Assembly: GCF_023330685.1 (NCBI RefSeq)
Contig: NZ_CP097128.1
Location: 2,852,001-2,916,000 of the forward strand
Origin: Conexibacter sp. DBS9H8
Lineage (GTDB): Bacteria; Actinomycetota; Thermoleophilia; Solirubrobacterales; Solirubrobacteraceae
DNA length: 64,000 bases
Direction: 5' to 3'
Shown: one piece after another, positions 7,815 through 17,499 of the stretch
How positions within the stretch are numbered: the first letter of the stretch is position 1
Layout: each line of letters opens with the position of its first letter
The notes under the pieces: generated by a model
The model's input: the letters and a program-made list of their open reading frames with translations, nothing else
What the model was told of the DNA's origin: nothing
Databases searched by the model: none
Translations under genes and position numbers: made by a program

Positions 7815-9764
7815 TCACTCGACGGTGACCGTCTTGGCGAGGTTGCGGGGTTGGTCGACGTTGAGCCCACGGCGCCTCGCGATCCCGTAGGCGAGGACCT
7901 GGAGGGGGACCACCGCGAGCAGCGGCGCGAGCAGCGGATCGGTCTGGGGCACCCGGATGACCTCATGGGCATGTCCGCCGATGGTGAGGTTGCCCTCGCT
8001 CGCGACCGCGATCACCCGCGCACCTCGAGCCCGGACCTCCTGTACGTTGGAGATGAGCTTGGCGAGGACCGGCGAGTCGGTGGCGACGGCGACGACGGGG
8101 GTCGACTCATCGAGCAGGGCGATCGGCCCGTGCTTCATCTCCCCGGCGGCGTAGGCGTCGGTGGCGATGTAGGAGATCTCCTTCAGCTTGAGCGCCCCCT
8201 CGAGTGCCGCGGGGACGCCGGCGTGACGGCCGATGTAGAGGAAGAAGTTCGCCGGGGCGAGCTGATCGGCGATCGCTCGGATGTGCGCCTCCTCCGCCTC
8301 GAGCAGGTGGCTGATGAGATGGGGCAGGCGCCGGATCTCGGCGACGAGGCGGGTCAGCTCGGCCCGGTCGAGCGTGCCACGCTGCTCGGCGAGGGAGAGG
8401 GCGAGCAGGTACAGCGCGGTGACCTGGGCGACGAACGTCTTCGTCGCGGCGACGCCGATCTCGAGCCCGGCCCGGGTGTAGAGGACACCGTCCGCCTCCC
8501 GGGTCATCTGACTGCCCATGATGTTTGTGAGGGCGAGCACACGGGCCCCCTCGCCCCGAGCGGTGCGCATCGCCGCAAGCGTGTCGAGCGTCTCCCCCGA
8601 CTGGGAGATGCCGATGACGAGATCGTCGGGGCCGACGATCGGGGTGCGATAGCGGTATTCAGAGGCGACGTCCACCTCGACGGGCACCCGCGCCCACTGC
8701 TCGATCGCGTAGCGGCCGATCAGGCCGGCGTGGTAGGAGGTGCCACACCCGACGATGACGATCCGCCGGGCGCGGGCGATCAGCGCGGTGCTCATCTCCC
8801 CCTCGAAGTCGAGGTCGATCCCGTCCGTCCGGGTTGCCCGCTCACCGATCGTGTCGGCGACCGCGTCGGCCTGCTCGTGGATCTCCTTGAGCATGAACGT
8901 CTCATACCCCTGCTTCTCCGCCGTCTCGGGGTCCCAGTCGATCACCGAGATCTCCCGCGTGAGCGGCTCCCCGGCGACGGTCGAAAAGGCGGCGCCCTCG
9001 GCAGTGATGACGACGATCTCATCGTCGTTCATGTACTGGACGTGGCGGGTGTGGGCCATGAACGCGGGGACCGCGGAGCCGATGAAGGTCTCCCCGTCAC
9101 CGCGGCCGACGATCAGCGGGCACTCCTTGCGGACGCCGACGAGCCGGCCGGGCTCATCGACGCTCATCGCGACGAAGCTGAAGTGGCCCTCCAGTTCACG
9201 GTAGGTCGCGCGAACGGCGTCGAGGAGACCGCCGGGCCTGTAGTGGAGCGCGATCAGGTGGGCGATCACCTCCGCATCGGTCTCGGAGGTGAACCGGGCT
9301 GGGCGGATCGGATCGGCGATCAGCCGGGCCTTCAGCGCGACGTAGTTCTCGACGATTCCGTTGAGGACGATATGGATCCGGTCGGCGCTGTCGTAGTGGG
9401 GGTGCGCGTTGGCCTCGGTCACCCCGCCGTGGGTGGCCCAGCGGGTATGCCCGATGCCGGTGCCGTGCGGAGGTGCGGGCGGCTCCCCAGCGCCGGATAC
9501 GGGGTCTGCGTCCAGATCGGTGAGGGAGATCGCGGTGAAGGAGCCCGTCTCCGAGCTCGCGGTCTCCCGAGTGACGGTGCCGCGCTCCGCCAGGGCGGTC
9601 CGGAGGGCGCTGAGGTTGCCGACGGCGCGAACGGCGTCGATCCGGTCCCCGTCGATGACCGAGATCCCGGCCGAGTCATAGCCGCGGTACTCGAGCTTCT
9701 CGAGGCCGGCCATCAGCAGGGCCCGGGCCTCCTGGGGTCCGACGTATCCGACGATTCCGCACAT
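7815..9764 (-). CDS. glmS: Glutamine-fructose-6-phosphate aminotransferase
   Basis: Makes glucosamine-6-phosphate from fructose-6-phosphate and glutamine. N-terminal Ntn glutaminase with catalytic Cys2 (MCGIVGYVG), LEYRGYDSAG and HTRWATHGG, then two SIS domains (GCGTSYHAG; SQSGETLDTLAA) and the C-terminal PRNLAKTVTVE end. At 649 residues it is longer than usual: about 30-40 extra low-complexity residues (roughly 62-100) sit between the first helices and the HTRWATHG strand. A ribosome-binding site AAGGAG precedes the ATG by 11 bases. Confidence 0.97.
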   Translation of the reverse strand: MCGIVGYVGPQEARALLMAGLEKLEYRGYDSAGISVIDGDRIDAVRAVGNLSALRTALAERGTVTRETASSETGSFTAISLTDLDADPVSGAGEPPAPPHGTGIGHTRWATHGGVTEANAHPHYDSADRIHIVLNGIVENYVALKARLIADPIRPARFTSETDAEVIAHLIALHYRPGGLLDAVRATYRELEGHFSFVAMSVDEPGRLVGVRKECPLIVGRGDGETFIGSAVPAFMAHTRHVQYMNDDEIVVITAEGAAFSTVAGEPLTREISVIDWDPETAEKQGYETFMLKEIHEQADAVADTIGERATRTDGIDLDFEGEMSTALIARARRIVIVGCGTSYHAGLIGRYAIEQWARVPVEVDVASEYRYRTPIVGPDDLVIGISQSGETLDTLAAMRTARGEGARVLALTNIMGSQMTREADGVLYTRAGLEIGVAATKTFVAQVTALYLLALSLAEQRGTLDRAELTRLVAEIRRLPHLISHLLEAEEAHIRAIADQLAPANFFLYIGRHAGVPAALEGALKLKEISYIATDAYAAGEMKHGPIALLDESTPVVAVATDSPVLAKLISNVQEVRARGARVIAVASEGNLTIGGHAHEVIRVPQTDPLLAPLLAVVPLQVLAYGIARRRGLNVDQPRNLAKTVTVE

Positions 9765-9804
9765 CTGCGGGCAACTCCTTGATCTCTGAGCGGGAGGGCT
9801 GCTG

Positions 9805-9810
9805 ATGTTA
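9805..9810 (-). promoter_or_regulatory. Possible -10 element for glmS
   Basis: TAACAT on the minus strand about 40 bases before the glmS ATG, in the glmM-glmS gap. It would give a short leader that includes the AAGGAG ribosome-binding site. No glmS-type ribozyme is visible in this 96-base gap. Confidence 0.35.
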
Positions 9811-9860
9811 TCTGCGCGGCCGGGCCCGGCTTTCCCGCCTCGGCCGCGACTCGGTATCCG

Positions 9861-11210
9861 TCAGCCGGGCGGGCCGGTGAGCGCAGCCTCGACGGCGGCC
9901 GCGATCTCGGCGCAGTGGGCGTCGGTCTCACTGACCGTCGGGGCCTCGACCATCACCCGCACGAGCGGTTCGGTGCCGCTCGCCCGGACGAGCACCCGGC
10001 CACGACCGGCGAGCTCGGAGTCGGCCGCGGCGATCGCGGCGATCACCGCGGGGGCACCGAGCGCCGCGGTGAGCGCAGAGCGATCGCCGGCGCGGAGGTT
10101 GACGAGCCGCTGGGGTAGCTTCTCCATCGCATCGCGGTCGCGGAGGTCGGCCCCGCCGAGGGCCTCGAGGATGAGCAGGGCGCTGGCGATCCCGTCGCCC
10201 CCGGGGGCGAACGCGAGGTCGATGATGTGCCCGGACTGCTCGCCGCCGAGGCGCCAGCCCCGCCGGCGCAGCTCGTCGAGGACGTAGCGGTCGCCGACCG
10301 CCGTCTGGGCGACCTCGATCCCGGCGTCGGCCATCGCCGCCTGGAAGCCGTAGTTGGTCATCACCGTCACGGCGACGCCGTCCCCCCACAGCGCTCCCGC
10401 CGCCTTCAGGTGCCGGGCGGCGAGGGCGATCAGCTCGTCGCCGTCGACGGTGATCCCCGCTCCGTCGACGGCGAGGACCCGGTCGCCGTCCCCGTCGAAG
10501 GCGAAGCCGAGCGTCGAATCGCCGGTCCCGAGCGCCTCGGTGAGCCGGCCGAGATGGGTCGATCCACAACCGGCGTTGATGTTCTGCCCGTCCGGACGGT
10601 CACAGAGCACAGTCACCTCGGCCCCGAGGCGGCGGAAGATCTCCGGGGCCGCCCGGTAGGTCGCCCCGTGCGCACAGTCGAGCAGGATCCGCTGCCCGCC
10701 GAGGTCGAGCGCACCGAACCGGGTGTGCAGTTCGCGCAGGTAGTCCTCGAGGGCACCGTGAAAGGTCCGCACGCGGCCGATCCGGGCAGGGCGGCGGCCC
10801 CCGTCGGGGTGCGGGGCCATCATCACCGCCTCAATCGCGACCTCGGTGTCATCGTCGAGCTTGAAGCCGTCGGGACCGAACAGCTTGATCCCGTTGTCCT
10901 CATACGGGTTGTGGGAGGCGGAGATGACCGCCGCGAGATGGAAGTCGTGACGGCGCAGAAGCAGCGGGGCGGCCGGGGTCGGCAGCACCCCGGCGAGGTA
11001 GGCGTCCCCCCCGGCGGCGGTCACCCCGGCGGCGAGCGCCGCCTCGAGCATCTCCCCCGACTCCCGGGTGTCGCGGACGATGAGTACCCGCGGGCGCGGT
11101 TCGGGGGAGAGTCGCACCGCCGCCCGGGCGAGCGAGAGAGCGAGCTCCGCGGTGAGGAACTCGCCCGCGACACCCCGGACTCCGTCGGTACCGAACAGTT
11201 GGCGGACCAT
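9861..11210 (-). CDS. glmM: Phosphoglucosamine mutase
   Basis: Converts glucosamine-6-phosphate to glucosamine-1-phosphate for UDP-GlcNAc synthesis. It starts MVRQLFGTDGVRG. The phosphoserine loop is ISASHNPYEDNG with S99 as the expected phosphorylated residue, the metal-binding loop is FDGDGDR, and the sugar loop is GGEQSGH. The C-terminal phosphate-binding RASGTEPLVRVMVEA is complete. 449 residues is standard. It lies between rpsI and glmS, the usual actinobacterial order. Confidence 0.97.
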   Translation of the reverse strand: MVRQLFGTDGVRGVAGEFLTAELALSLARAAVRLSPEPRPRVLIVRDTRESGEMLEAALAAGVTAAGGDAYLAGVLPTPAAPLLLRRHDFHLAAVISASHNPYEDNGIKLFGPDGFKLDDDTEVAIEAVMMAPHPDGGRRPARIGRVRTFHGALEDYLRELHTRFGALDLGGQRILLDCAHGATYRAAPEIFRRLGAEVTVLCDRPDGQNINAGCGSTHLGRLTEALGTGDSTLGFAFDGDGDRVLAVDGAGITVDGDELIALAARHLKAAGALWGDGVAVTVMTNYGFQAAMADAGIEVAQTAVGDRYVLDELRRRGWRLGGEQSGHIIDLAFAPGGDGIASALLILEALGGADLRDRDAMEKLPQRLVNLRAGDRSALTAALGAPAVIAAIAAADSELAGRGRVLVRASGTEPLVRVMVEAPTVSETDAHCAEIAAAVEAALTGPPG

Positions 11211-11251
11211 CGCTGTGCTGCCGCGCTGCGGCGCCGTCGTTCCGGGACCGG

Positions 11252-12034
11252 TCAGCGCTTGGAGAACTGCGGCCGCTTACGGGCCTTCTTGAGACCGGCC
11301 TTCTTGCGTTCCTTCACGCGCGGGTCACGGGTGAGGAAACCGCGGCGCTTGAGCTCACCGCGCAGGTTCGGATCGGCCTCGAGCAGCGCCCGGGCGATGC
11401 CGTGCCGCAGTGCGCCCGCCTGGGCGGCCACCCCGCCGCCGTGCATGCGGGCGATAACGTCCATCCGGTTCTCGTACCCGACCGTCTCAAGCGGCTGGCG
11501 GATGATCCGGCCCAAGGTCGCACGCGGAAAGAACACGTCGAGCGGCTTGCCGTTGATCAGATATTCGCCCGTTCCCGGCTTGAGGATGACGCGGGCGACG
11601 GCCGTCTTGCGCTTACCGGTGGCGGTGTAGCGAGCGCCGGCGGCGAGGTCGATCGCGGCGTCGGTGATCGGCGTGGCCTCAGCGTCGATCTCGGCGGCGG
11701 CGGCGGCGCGGGCGGCGGCCTCTTCGGCCTCCGCCTCCGCGGCGGCGCGGGCCTCGGCGTCAAGGTACTGGTCACCGTCGGTGACGAGGTCCGGGATGAG
11801 ATCCATGCCCGGGATCGCCGGTTTCACCCGGGGGGTCTCGTCCTCGTCGATGTACTCGACCTCGGCGGCGGGCGCGGGGGCGGCGGGCGCGGGCGTCTCC
11901 TCGGGGGCGGCGGGCGTCTCCTCGGCGGCGGGCGCGGGGGCGTCGGCGGCGGGCGTCTCCGCGGCGGCCTCAGCCGGGGCGTCGGGCGCGGGGGACGGGG
12001 TCTCCTCGTCCGGGGTCAGGTTCTCGTCGGTCAC
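11252..12034 (-). CDS. rpsI: 30S ribosomal protein S9 with a long acidic N-terminal extension
   Basis: The S9 domain occupies residues about 134-260, from [15 protein letters not shown] to the invariant C-terminal [12 protein letters not shown] that reaches the P-site tRNA. Ahead of it are about 133 extra residues rich in Ala, Pro and Glu, including a helical Ala/Glu run at about 93-118. Normal S9 is about 130 residues, so the extension doubles the protein. The GTG start overlaps the rplM stop by four bases. The frame remains open and coding-like throughout the extension, and no better internal start with a ribosome site is seen. Confidence 0.95.
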   Translation of the reverse strand: MTDENLTPDEETPSPAPDAPAEAAAETPAADAPAPAAEETPAAPEETPAPAAPAPAAEVEYIDEDETPRVKPAIPGMDLIPDLVTDGDQYLDAEARAAAEAEAEEAAARAAAAAEIDAEATPITDAAIDLAAGARYTATGKRKTAVARVILKPGTGEYLINGKPLDVFFPRATLGRIIRQPLETVGYENRMDVIARMHGGGVAAQAGALRHGIARALLEADPNLRGELKRRGFLTRDPRVKERKKAGLKKARKRPQFSKR

Positions 12035-12465
12035 GAATGAATCTCCATCGGAACGGGCTGCTGGGCGGCGTGCGGGTGCTCGGGCCCGGCGTAGATCTTC
12101 AGTTTGGTCAGCTGCTTGCGGGCGAGCCGGTTACGCGGCAGCATCCCCTTGACCGCTTTGCGGATGACCTCTTCGGGCTGGCGGTCGAGCTGCTCGGCGA
12201 GCGTGCGCGACTTCAGCCCGCCCGGGTAGCCCGAGTGGCGGTAATACAGCTTGTCCTCGAGCTTGTTTCCGGTCACCGCGATCTTCTCGGCGTTGACGAC
12301 GATGACGAAGTCGCCGGTGTCGATGTGCGGGGTGTAGGTCGGCTTGCGCTTGCCACGGAGGGCGTCAGCGATCTGCGTCGACAGGCGACCGAGCGTGAGG
12401 CCCGTCGCGTCAACCAGGAGCCAGTTGCGCTCGCGGTCGGTGGGTTTGGCTACGTAAGTCTTCAT
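12031..12465 (-). CDS. rplM: 50S ribosomal protein L13
   Basis: 144 residues with the full L13 signature: MKTYVAKP start, [31 protein letters not shown], and [22 protein letters not shown] near the end. An early-assembly large-subunit protein. The ATG at 12465 matches the family start. The frame extends upstream, but only through a hairpin-rich leader. It is coupled to rpsI by a 4-base overlap. Confidence 0.98.
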   Translation of the reverse strand: MKTYVAKPTDRERNWLLVDATGLTLGRLSTQIADALRGKRKPTYTPHIDTGDFVIVVNAEKIAVTGNKLEDKLYYRHSGYPGGLKSRTLAEQLDRQPEEVIRKAVKGMLPRNRLARKQLTKLKIYAGPEHPHAAQQPVPMEIHS

Positions 12466-12471
12466 GGCGTG

Positions 12472-12497
12472 AAAAAGGCCGCGCGAACCGGCGCGGC
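12472..12497 (-). terminator. Terminator-like hairpin in the rplM leader
   Basis: On the minus strand a 7-bp GC stem (GCCGCGC/GCGCGGC, six-base loop) is followed by CTTTTT, ending six bases before the rplM ATG. It has the form of an intrinsic terminator but lies between a possible -10 box (12507-12512) and the start codon, so it could act as an attenuator of rplM-rpsI rather than only as the end of guaA. Confidence 0.55.
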
Positions 12498-12506
12498 AGG
12501 AGCACG

Positions 12507-12512
12507 ATGATA
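12507..12512 (-). promoter_or_regulatory. Possible -10 element for rplM-rpsI
   Basis: TATCAT on the minus strand, placed so that a transcript would start just before the hairpin in the rplM leader. No good -35 box is seen because the guaA 3' hairpin occupies the position. Confidence 0.35.
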
Positions 12513-12517
12513 GCGGG

Positions 12518-12537
12518 CCCGCGGGTGCATCCGCGGG
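12518..12537 (-). terminator. GC-rich hairpin directly after guaA
   Basis: Perfect 7-bp inverted repeat CCCGCGG / CCGCGGG with a six-base loop, beginning one base after the guaA stop. It lacks a U-tract, so termination would rely on the following hairpin or on Rho. Confidence 0.4.
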
Positions 12538-12538
12538 G

Positions 12539-14140
12539 TCATTCCCACTCGATCGTTCCGGGCGGTTTGGAGGTGATGTCAAGCACGACGCGGCCGACCG
12601 GCCGGATCTCGTTGATCAGCCGCCGTGAGATCTGTTCGAGCAGGTCATAGGGCAGGCGCGCCCAGTCGGCGGTCATCGCGTCATCGGAGGTGACGGCCCG
12701 GACAACGATCACGTTGCCGTAGGTCCGCTCATCCCCCTGGACACCGACGGTGCGGATATCCGGCAGGACGCAGAAGGACTGCCACAGGTCCCGGTAGAGG
12801 CCGGCGCCGCGGATCTCCTCCTGGAGGATGGCGTCCGCCTCACGCAGGATGTTGAGCCGTTCCCGGGTGACCTCGCCGCCGACGATGCGGATCGCCAGGC
12901 CCGGCCCGGGAAACGGCTGGCGCCAGACGAACCGCTCGGGCAGGCCGAGCTCGGCGCCGACCGCCCGTACCTCATCCTTGAACAGGGTTCGCAGCGGCTC
13001 GACGAGCTCGAAGTCGAGGTCGGCGGGCAGACCCCCGACGTTGTGATGGGACTTGATCACCGCGGTCCCGTGCCCGCCTCCGGATTCGATCACGTCCGAG
13101 TAGAGCGTGCCCTGAACGAGAAAGCGGGCGTTCTCGAGCTTGGCCGCCTCCTCCTCAAAGACACGGATGAACTCGTTGCCGATCACTTTGCGCTTGGCCT
13201 CTGGGTCGCTGATCCCGACGAGCCGGCCGAGGAAGCGCTCCTGGGCGTCGACGGCGATCAGCGGGACATGGAAGTGATCGCGGAAGGCGCTGACGACCTG
13301 CTCGCCCTCATTCTTGCGCATCAGGCCGCCGTCAACGAACACGCAGGTGAGCCGGTCGCCGATCGCCCGGTGGACGAGCAGTGCCGCGACCGTCGAGTCG
13401 ACGCCGCCCGACAGCCCGCAGATCGCGCGTCCGTTCTCGCCGATCTGCGCGCGAATCCGGGCGACCTGCTCCTCGATCACGCTCGCCGCACTCCACGACC
13501 CGTCACAGCGGCAGATGTCGGTGAGGAAGTTCTCCAGGACCTGCTGACCGTAGGGCGTGTGGACGACCTCGGGGTGGAACTGGATGCCGTAGATCTGGCG
13601 CTCGAGGGATTCGAAGGCAGCAACCGGAGAGGCGGTCGAGGAGGCGAGCGCGGTGAACCCGGGCGGAGCGGCGAAGACGGTGTCTCGGTGCGACATCCAG
13701 CAGGTCTGCTGCTCGGGGGTGTGAGCGAGCAGCCGACCGGAGACCCCGACGCTCAGCTGTGAGCGCCCGAACTCGCCGACCTCGGCGCCCTCGACGCGCC
13801 CGCCCAGCTCGAGCGCGAGCAGCTGCATGCCGTAGCAGATGCCGAGCACGGGAACCCCGAGCTCGAGCAGGGCGGGGTCGAGCACCGGCGCCCCGTCCGC
13901 GTAGACGGAGGCGGGACCACCGGAGAGGATCAGCCCACGCGGGTGGAGGGCGGCGACCTCCGCGACGTCGACGTGGTGGGGCAGCAGGGTCGAGAAGACC
14001 CCGCACTCCCGCACCCGGCGGGCGATCAGCTGCGAGTACTGGCCTCCGTAGTCGAGGACGACGACGCTGTTGGCCTCGGCCGGCTCCGCGGCCGAGGCCG
14101 CGGAGCGATCAGTCAGTGACGCCAACCGTCTGAGCTCCAC
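12539..14140 (-). CDS. guaA: GMP synthase (glutamine-hydrolysing)
   Basis: Turns XMP into GMP. N-terminal class I glutamine amidotransferase ([18 protein letters not shown]; nucleophile Cys in GICYGMQLL; His-Glu in QFHPEV), ATP pyrophosphatase domain with [12 protein letters not shown], and the C-terminal dimerisation domain ending [11 protein letters not shown]. The start is uncertain: the frame is open far into guaB3. GTG at 14140 gives 533 residues; TTG at 14125 gives 528 and has GGTGGAG nine bases upstream. Either way it overlaps guaB3 by 17-32 bases, indicating coupled translation. Confidence 0.95.
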   Translation of the reverse strand: MELRRLASLTDRSAASAAEPAEANSVVVLDYGGQYSQLIARRVRECGVFSTLLPHHVDVAEVAALHPRGLILSGGPASVYADGAPVLDPALLELGVPVLGICYGMQLLALELGGRVEGAEVGEFGRSQLSVGVSGRLLAHTPEQQTCWMSHRDTVFAAPPGFTALASSTASPVAAFESLERQIYGIQFHPEVVHTPYGQQVLENFLTDICRCDGSWSAASVIEEQVARIRAQIGENGRAICGLSGGVDSTVAALLVHRAIGDRLTCVFVDGGLMRKNEGEQVVSAFRDHFHVPLIAVDAQERFLGRLVGISDPEAKRKVIGNEFIRVFEEEAAKLENARFLVQGTLYSDVIESGGGHGTAVIKSHHNVGGLPADLDFELVEPLRTLFKDEVRAVGAELGLPERFVWRQPFPGPGLAIRIVGGEVTRERLNILREADAILQEEIRGAGLYRDLWQSFCVLPDIRTVGVQGDERTYGNVIVVRAVTSDDAMTADWARLPYDLLEQISRRLINEIRPVGRVVLDITSKPPGTIEWE

Positions 14141-15308
14141 CCCGCGCACCCATGCCGACCCCCTGGTCCCGTTGCAGATGCTTGCCTTCGGTCTGCAGCG
14201 CGGGCGCGACGAGCAGCTCGGCGCGGTTGAACTCGGCGATGTCCCGGTAACCGCAGGTCGCCATCGACGTGCGCAGCGCACCCATCAGGTTGAACGTGCC
14301 GTCGTTTTCGTGGGCGGGCCCGGTGAGGATCTCCTCGAGGCTTCCGTTCTGCCGGGTCGAGACCCGCGTCCCCCGGGGTAGCGTCGGGTGGAAGGTCGCC
14401 ATCCCCCAGTTGAAACCACGGCCCGGCGCCTCGTAGGCCCGGGCGAGCGCGGAGCCGAGCATCACCGCGTCCGCCCCGCAGGCGATCGCCTTGGCGATGT
14501 CACCGCCGTTGCGCATCCCGCCGTCGGCGATCACGCGCACATAGTCGCCGGTCTCGAGCATGTGCTGGGAGCGGGCGGCGGCGACGTCGGCGATCGCGGT
14601 CGCCTGAGGCACGCCGAGTCCGAGCACCCCGCGGGTCGTGCAGATCGCACCGGGGCCGACGCCGACGAGCACCCCGGCCGCGCCCGTCCGCATCAAATGG
14701 AGGCCGGCCGGGTAGGTCGCACAGCCGCCGACGACGACGGGAACGTCGAGCTCGCGAATGAACTCCTTGAGGTTGAGCGGCGGTCGGCTCTCGTCCTTGG
14801 AGACGTGCTCAGCTGAGACGACCGTCCCCTGGATGACGAGGATGTCGAGACCGGCCTCGAGCGCCACCTCGTAGTAGCGCTTGACCTTCTGCGGGGTGAG
14901 GGAGGCGGCGGCGACGACCCCCTGGGCCTTGATCTCCTTGATCCGCTGGGCGATCAACTCCGGCTGGATCGGCTCCTGGTAGATGTCCTGCAGCTCACGG
15001 GTGGCGATGTCCTTGGAGTAGGTCGAGATCCGCTCGAGAATCGCGTCGGCGTCCTCATAGCGGGTCTGGATCCCCTCGAGGTTCATCACCGCGAGCCCGC
15101 CGAGCTTGCCGATCACCCCGGCGGTCGTCGGGTTGACCACGCCGTCGAGGGCAGCCCCGAGCAGCGGCAGTTCGAACCGGTAGGGACCAAGGGTCCAGCT
15201 GATGTCGACGTCGTCGGGGTCCCGGGTCCGTCGCGACGGAACGATCGCGATGTCATCGAATCCGTAGGCCCGGCGGGCCTTCTTCCCGCGTCCGATCTCG
15301 ACTTCCAT
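14109..15308 (-). CDS. guaB3: IMP dehydrogenase-family protein, GuaB3 type
   Basis: A TIM-barrel of the IMP dehydrogenase/GMP reductase family without CBS domains, 399 residues, as in actinobacterial GuaB3. It starts [19 protein letters not shown]. The catalytic Cys loop is [13 protein letters not shown], phosphate-binding loops are GGCATYPAG and [10 protein letters not shown], and [13 protein letters not shown] follows. The ATG at 15308 is preferred over an upstream in-frame start because a TACCCT box ends six bases before it. The exact reaction of the GuaB3 subgroup is not certain. Overlap with guaA places it in GMP synthesis. Confidence 0.9.
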   Translation of the reverse strand: MEVEIGRGKKARRAYGFDDIAIVPSRRTRDPDDVDISWTLGPYRFELPLLGAALDGVVNPTTAGVIGKLGGLAVMNLEGIQTRYEDADAILERISTYSKDIATRELQDIYQEPIQPELIAQRIKEIKAQGVVAAASLTPQKVKRYYEVALEAGLDILVIQGTVVSAEHVSKDESRPPLNLKEFIRELDVPVVVGGCATYPAGLHLMRTGAAGVLVGVGPGAICTTRGVLGLGVPQATAIADVAAARSQHMLETGDYVRVIADGGMRNGGDIAKAIACGADAVMLGSALARAYEAPGRGFNWGMATFHPTLPRGTRVSTRQNGSLEEILTGPAHENDGTFNLMGALRTSMATCGYRDIAEFNRAELLVAPALQTEGKHLQRDQGVGMGARGGAQTVGVTD

Positions 15309-15314
15309 CAGCGG

Positions 15315-15320
15315 AGGGTA
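15315..15320 (-). promoter_or_regulatory. -10 element, leaderless guaB3-guaA
   Basis: TACCCT on the minus strand followed by six bases and the ATG of guaB3. It supports both the start choice and a leaderless transcript for guaB3-guaA. Confidence 0.5.
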
Positions 15321-15452
15321 GGGCAGTGGGTGGACGGCATGGAGGAACCCCTCTTTCAGCGGCGGGAGCGGCGATGCGGCGCGTGGCGGCAACCAGCGAT
15401 TGATGGCTCAATTTAGCAGCGGGAGCGGCCGGAGCCCGGGCTCCGGAGCCGC

Positions 15453-16412
15453 CTAGAAGACCCGGTCGCCGAGGGCGAGGCGGGTCACCTCAACGGCATC
15501 CGCGAGCCGCTCCACCCGGGCCGGGTCGAGCACTCCTGCGCCGACGTGCTGGGTCGATTCAGCCCCACAGGCGACCCCGTGACGGAGGCAGTCGGCGGGC
15601 TCGCGTCCGAGGTAACGGGCGGCGACGTAGCCGCCCAGGAAGGCATCGCCCGAGCCGATCGGGGAGACCGCCTCGAGCGGAGGGATCATCGCGCGGTAGA
15701 TCGCCAGCTCGTTCTCCTCGCGCACCTGGGCATAGCAGCCGTCCGGCACGGTCATGATCGCCTCCGCCGGCCCGAGGCTGACGATCTCAGCGACCGCGTG
15801 GGCGCGATCGTCGGCGTCGTTGAACTCCCGACCGACGAGCTCCTCGGCCTCCAACTCGTTCGGGGAGACGACGGTCGGCTCAGCTTTGGCGGCGTGACGG
15901 AGCTGCTCCCCGTCGGTGTCGATGATCGTCGTCACCCCGAGCTTCTTGACGTCCCGGACGAGGGTCGCGTACGCGTCCGCATCGAGCCCGCGCGGCAGGC
16001 TGCCGGCGAAGACGACGATCGAGGCGCCCGCGGCGAGGTAGATGAGCTTCTCCCGGAACAGCTCGAACTCGTGCGCCGACACCGACGGCCCACGCTCGTT
16101 GATCTCGGTATGCAGACCGGTGGTGGGGTCGAGCACGGCCGTGTTGGTGCGGGACTCCTCGCGGATGCGCAGGAACGAGGTGAGGATCGACTCGTCGTTG
16201 AGCGCTTCAACGATCCGGGTACCGGTCGCCCCGCCACAGAGCCCGCAGGCGATCACCGGCTGGCCGAGGGCTTTGAGCGCGCGCGCGACGTTGACGCCCT
16301 TGCCGCCGGGCATCGTCACCTGGCCGACGGTGCGGTGACGCCGCCCGGGGGTGAAGGTGGGTACCTCGAGCGTCCGGTCCAGGGCCAGGTTGAGAGTGAC
16401 GGTGATGATCAT
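15453..16412 (-). CDS. PfkB-family sugar kinase, 1-phosphofructokinase-like
   Basis: 319 residues of ribokinase/PfkB fold. The N terminus (MIITVTLNLALDRTLEV) and the MPGGKGVNVARALKALG sugar-binding motif at about residue 35 are typical of 1-phosphofructokinase, tagatose-6-phosphate kinase and the minor 6-phosphofructokinase. The ATP/anion-hole motif is PIGSGDAFLGGYV near residue 255 with catalytic Asp. GGAGG lies five bases before the ATG. No PTS or other sugar genes are nearby, so the sugar phosphate substrate is open. Confidence 0.88.
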   Translation of the reverse strand: MIITVTLNLALDRTLEVPTFTPGRRHRTVGQVTMPGGKGVNVARALKALGQPVIACGLCGGATGTRIVEALNDESILTSFLRIREESRTNTAVLDPTTGLHTEINERGPSVSAHEFELFREKLIYLAAGASIVVFAGSLPRGLDADAYATLVRDVKKLGVTTIIDTDGEQLRHAAKAEPTVVSPNELEAEELVGREFNDADDRAHAVAEIVSLGPAEAIMTVPDGCYAQVREENELAIYRAMIPPLEAVSPIGSGDAFLGGYVAARYLGREPADCLRHGVACGAESTQHVGAGVLDPARVERLADAVEVTRLALGDRVF

Positions 16413-16533
16413 CTCGCCTCCAGTTTCCGCTCGCGTCCGCCGGAAGGGACGGCGAGCGCGACCCAGCGTAGACGGTCCTCATCCGCCTGGCGAGCCCTCA
16501 CCACTTCCCGGGCCGACGGTGGGGCAGGGCCGC

Positions 16534-17490
16534 TCAGGCATGGTCGACGGCGAGCGACCAGGCGAGCGCGCGGACGCGTTCGGCCTCACGGGCCGCCGCG
16601 TCGGCCGGGTCCCCACCGCGCTCGGCGGACGCGTCAACGAGTGAGCGCGAGAGCGACGCGAGGCCGCCGGCCGGCCCGGGGGCGAACACCGGGGCGAGAT
16701 CCTCGATGCGGCCGCCCTGGCGCCCGATACCCGGCAGCAGGAAAGGCGTCCGCGGCATCAGCGCCCGCAGCGCGGCGATCCGGTGCGGTGCGGTGGCTCC
16801 GACGACTGCGCCGACGTCGGAGAGGCCACTGGCGCCCACTCCGCCGGCTCCGAAGCCGTCGAGTAAGCGGGCGACCCGCTCGGCGACGGTGCCCCCGGCG
16901 ATGAGCGGCAGCTCCTGGAGGTCGGCCGCCCCCGGGTTTGAGGTCCGTGCGAGGACGAACAGGCCGGCGGAGGCGGCCCGGGCGGTGCTCAGGAACGGTT
17001 CGAGCGCGTCGACGCCGAGGTACGGGTTGACCGTCAGCGCGTCCACCCCGAGGCCCGGCACCGGCCCGTATGGCGTCGGAGTCGCCCCGAAGTAGGCCTG
17101 GGCATACGCGGCGGCGCTGACGTCGATGTCGCCGCGCTTGGCGTCCGCGATCACGAGCAGACCCGCCTCCCGAGCCGCCTCGACGGTCGCCGCGAGCGCC
17201 TCCCAGCCCGGCGCTCCGAGTCGTTCGAAGCAGGCGACCTGGGGCTTGACCGCGACGCAGTGATCGGCGACGGCGGCGATCACGAGCCGACAGTGACGGG
17301 CGACCGCATCCGCCGCCTGCTGAGCCGGCGGGCCCGGACGTCCGGGCCCGCCGGTCAGCGCCACCGCACGCGGCCACAGCCGCGCCGGATCGGGATCCAG
17401 GCCGAGCACGATCTGAGACTGACGCCGCCGGACGTGCTCGGTCAAACGGTCGCCGAAGGTCGTTGTCGTCACCTCCGCGACCCTGGTCAC
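16534..17490 (-). CDS. pyrF: Orotidine 5'-phosphate decarboxylase
   Basis: Last step of UMP synthesis. The catalytic Lys-Asp array is ADAKRGDIDVSAAAYAQAYFG near residue 112, substrate loop LGLDPDPARLWPR is near 30, and the phosphate loop GIGRQGG is near 255. At 318 residues it is the longer (type 2) form found in mycobacteria and myxobacteria. The GTG start lies nine bases after the HU stop, so the two are probably cotranscribed. Confidence 0.94.
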   Translation of the reverse strand: MTRVAEVTTTTFGDRLTEHVRRRQSQIVLGLDPDPARLWPRAVALTGGPGRPGPPAQQAADAVARHCRLVIAAVADHCVAVKPQVACFERLGAPGWEALAATVEAAREAGLLVIADAKRGDIDVSAAAYAQAYFGATPTPYGPVPGLGVDALTVNPYLGVDALEPFLSTARAASAGLFVLARTSNPGAADLQELPLIAGGTVAERVARLLDGFGAGGVGASGLSDVGAVVGATAPHRIAALRALMPRTPFLLPGIGRQGGRIEDLAPVFAPGPAGGLASLSRSLVDASAERGGDPADAAAREAERVRALAWSLAVDHA

Positions 17491-17499
17491 ATGCGGTGC

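Noticed and set aside
6453-9782. Long open frame on the plus strand (over 1100 codons) opposite nnrD and glmS
   Set aside because: Its product is Gly/Asp/Arg/Val-rich with no domain and mirrors two well-supported genes. Long antisense frames are expected at this G+C content.
9765-9860. glmS ribozyme in the glmM-glmS gap
   Set aside because: Only 96 bases and no visible pseudoknot core; that ribozyme is typical of Firmicutes.
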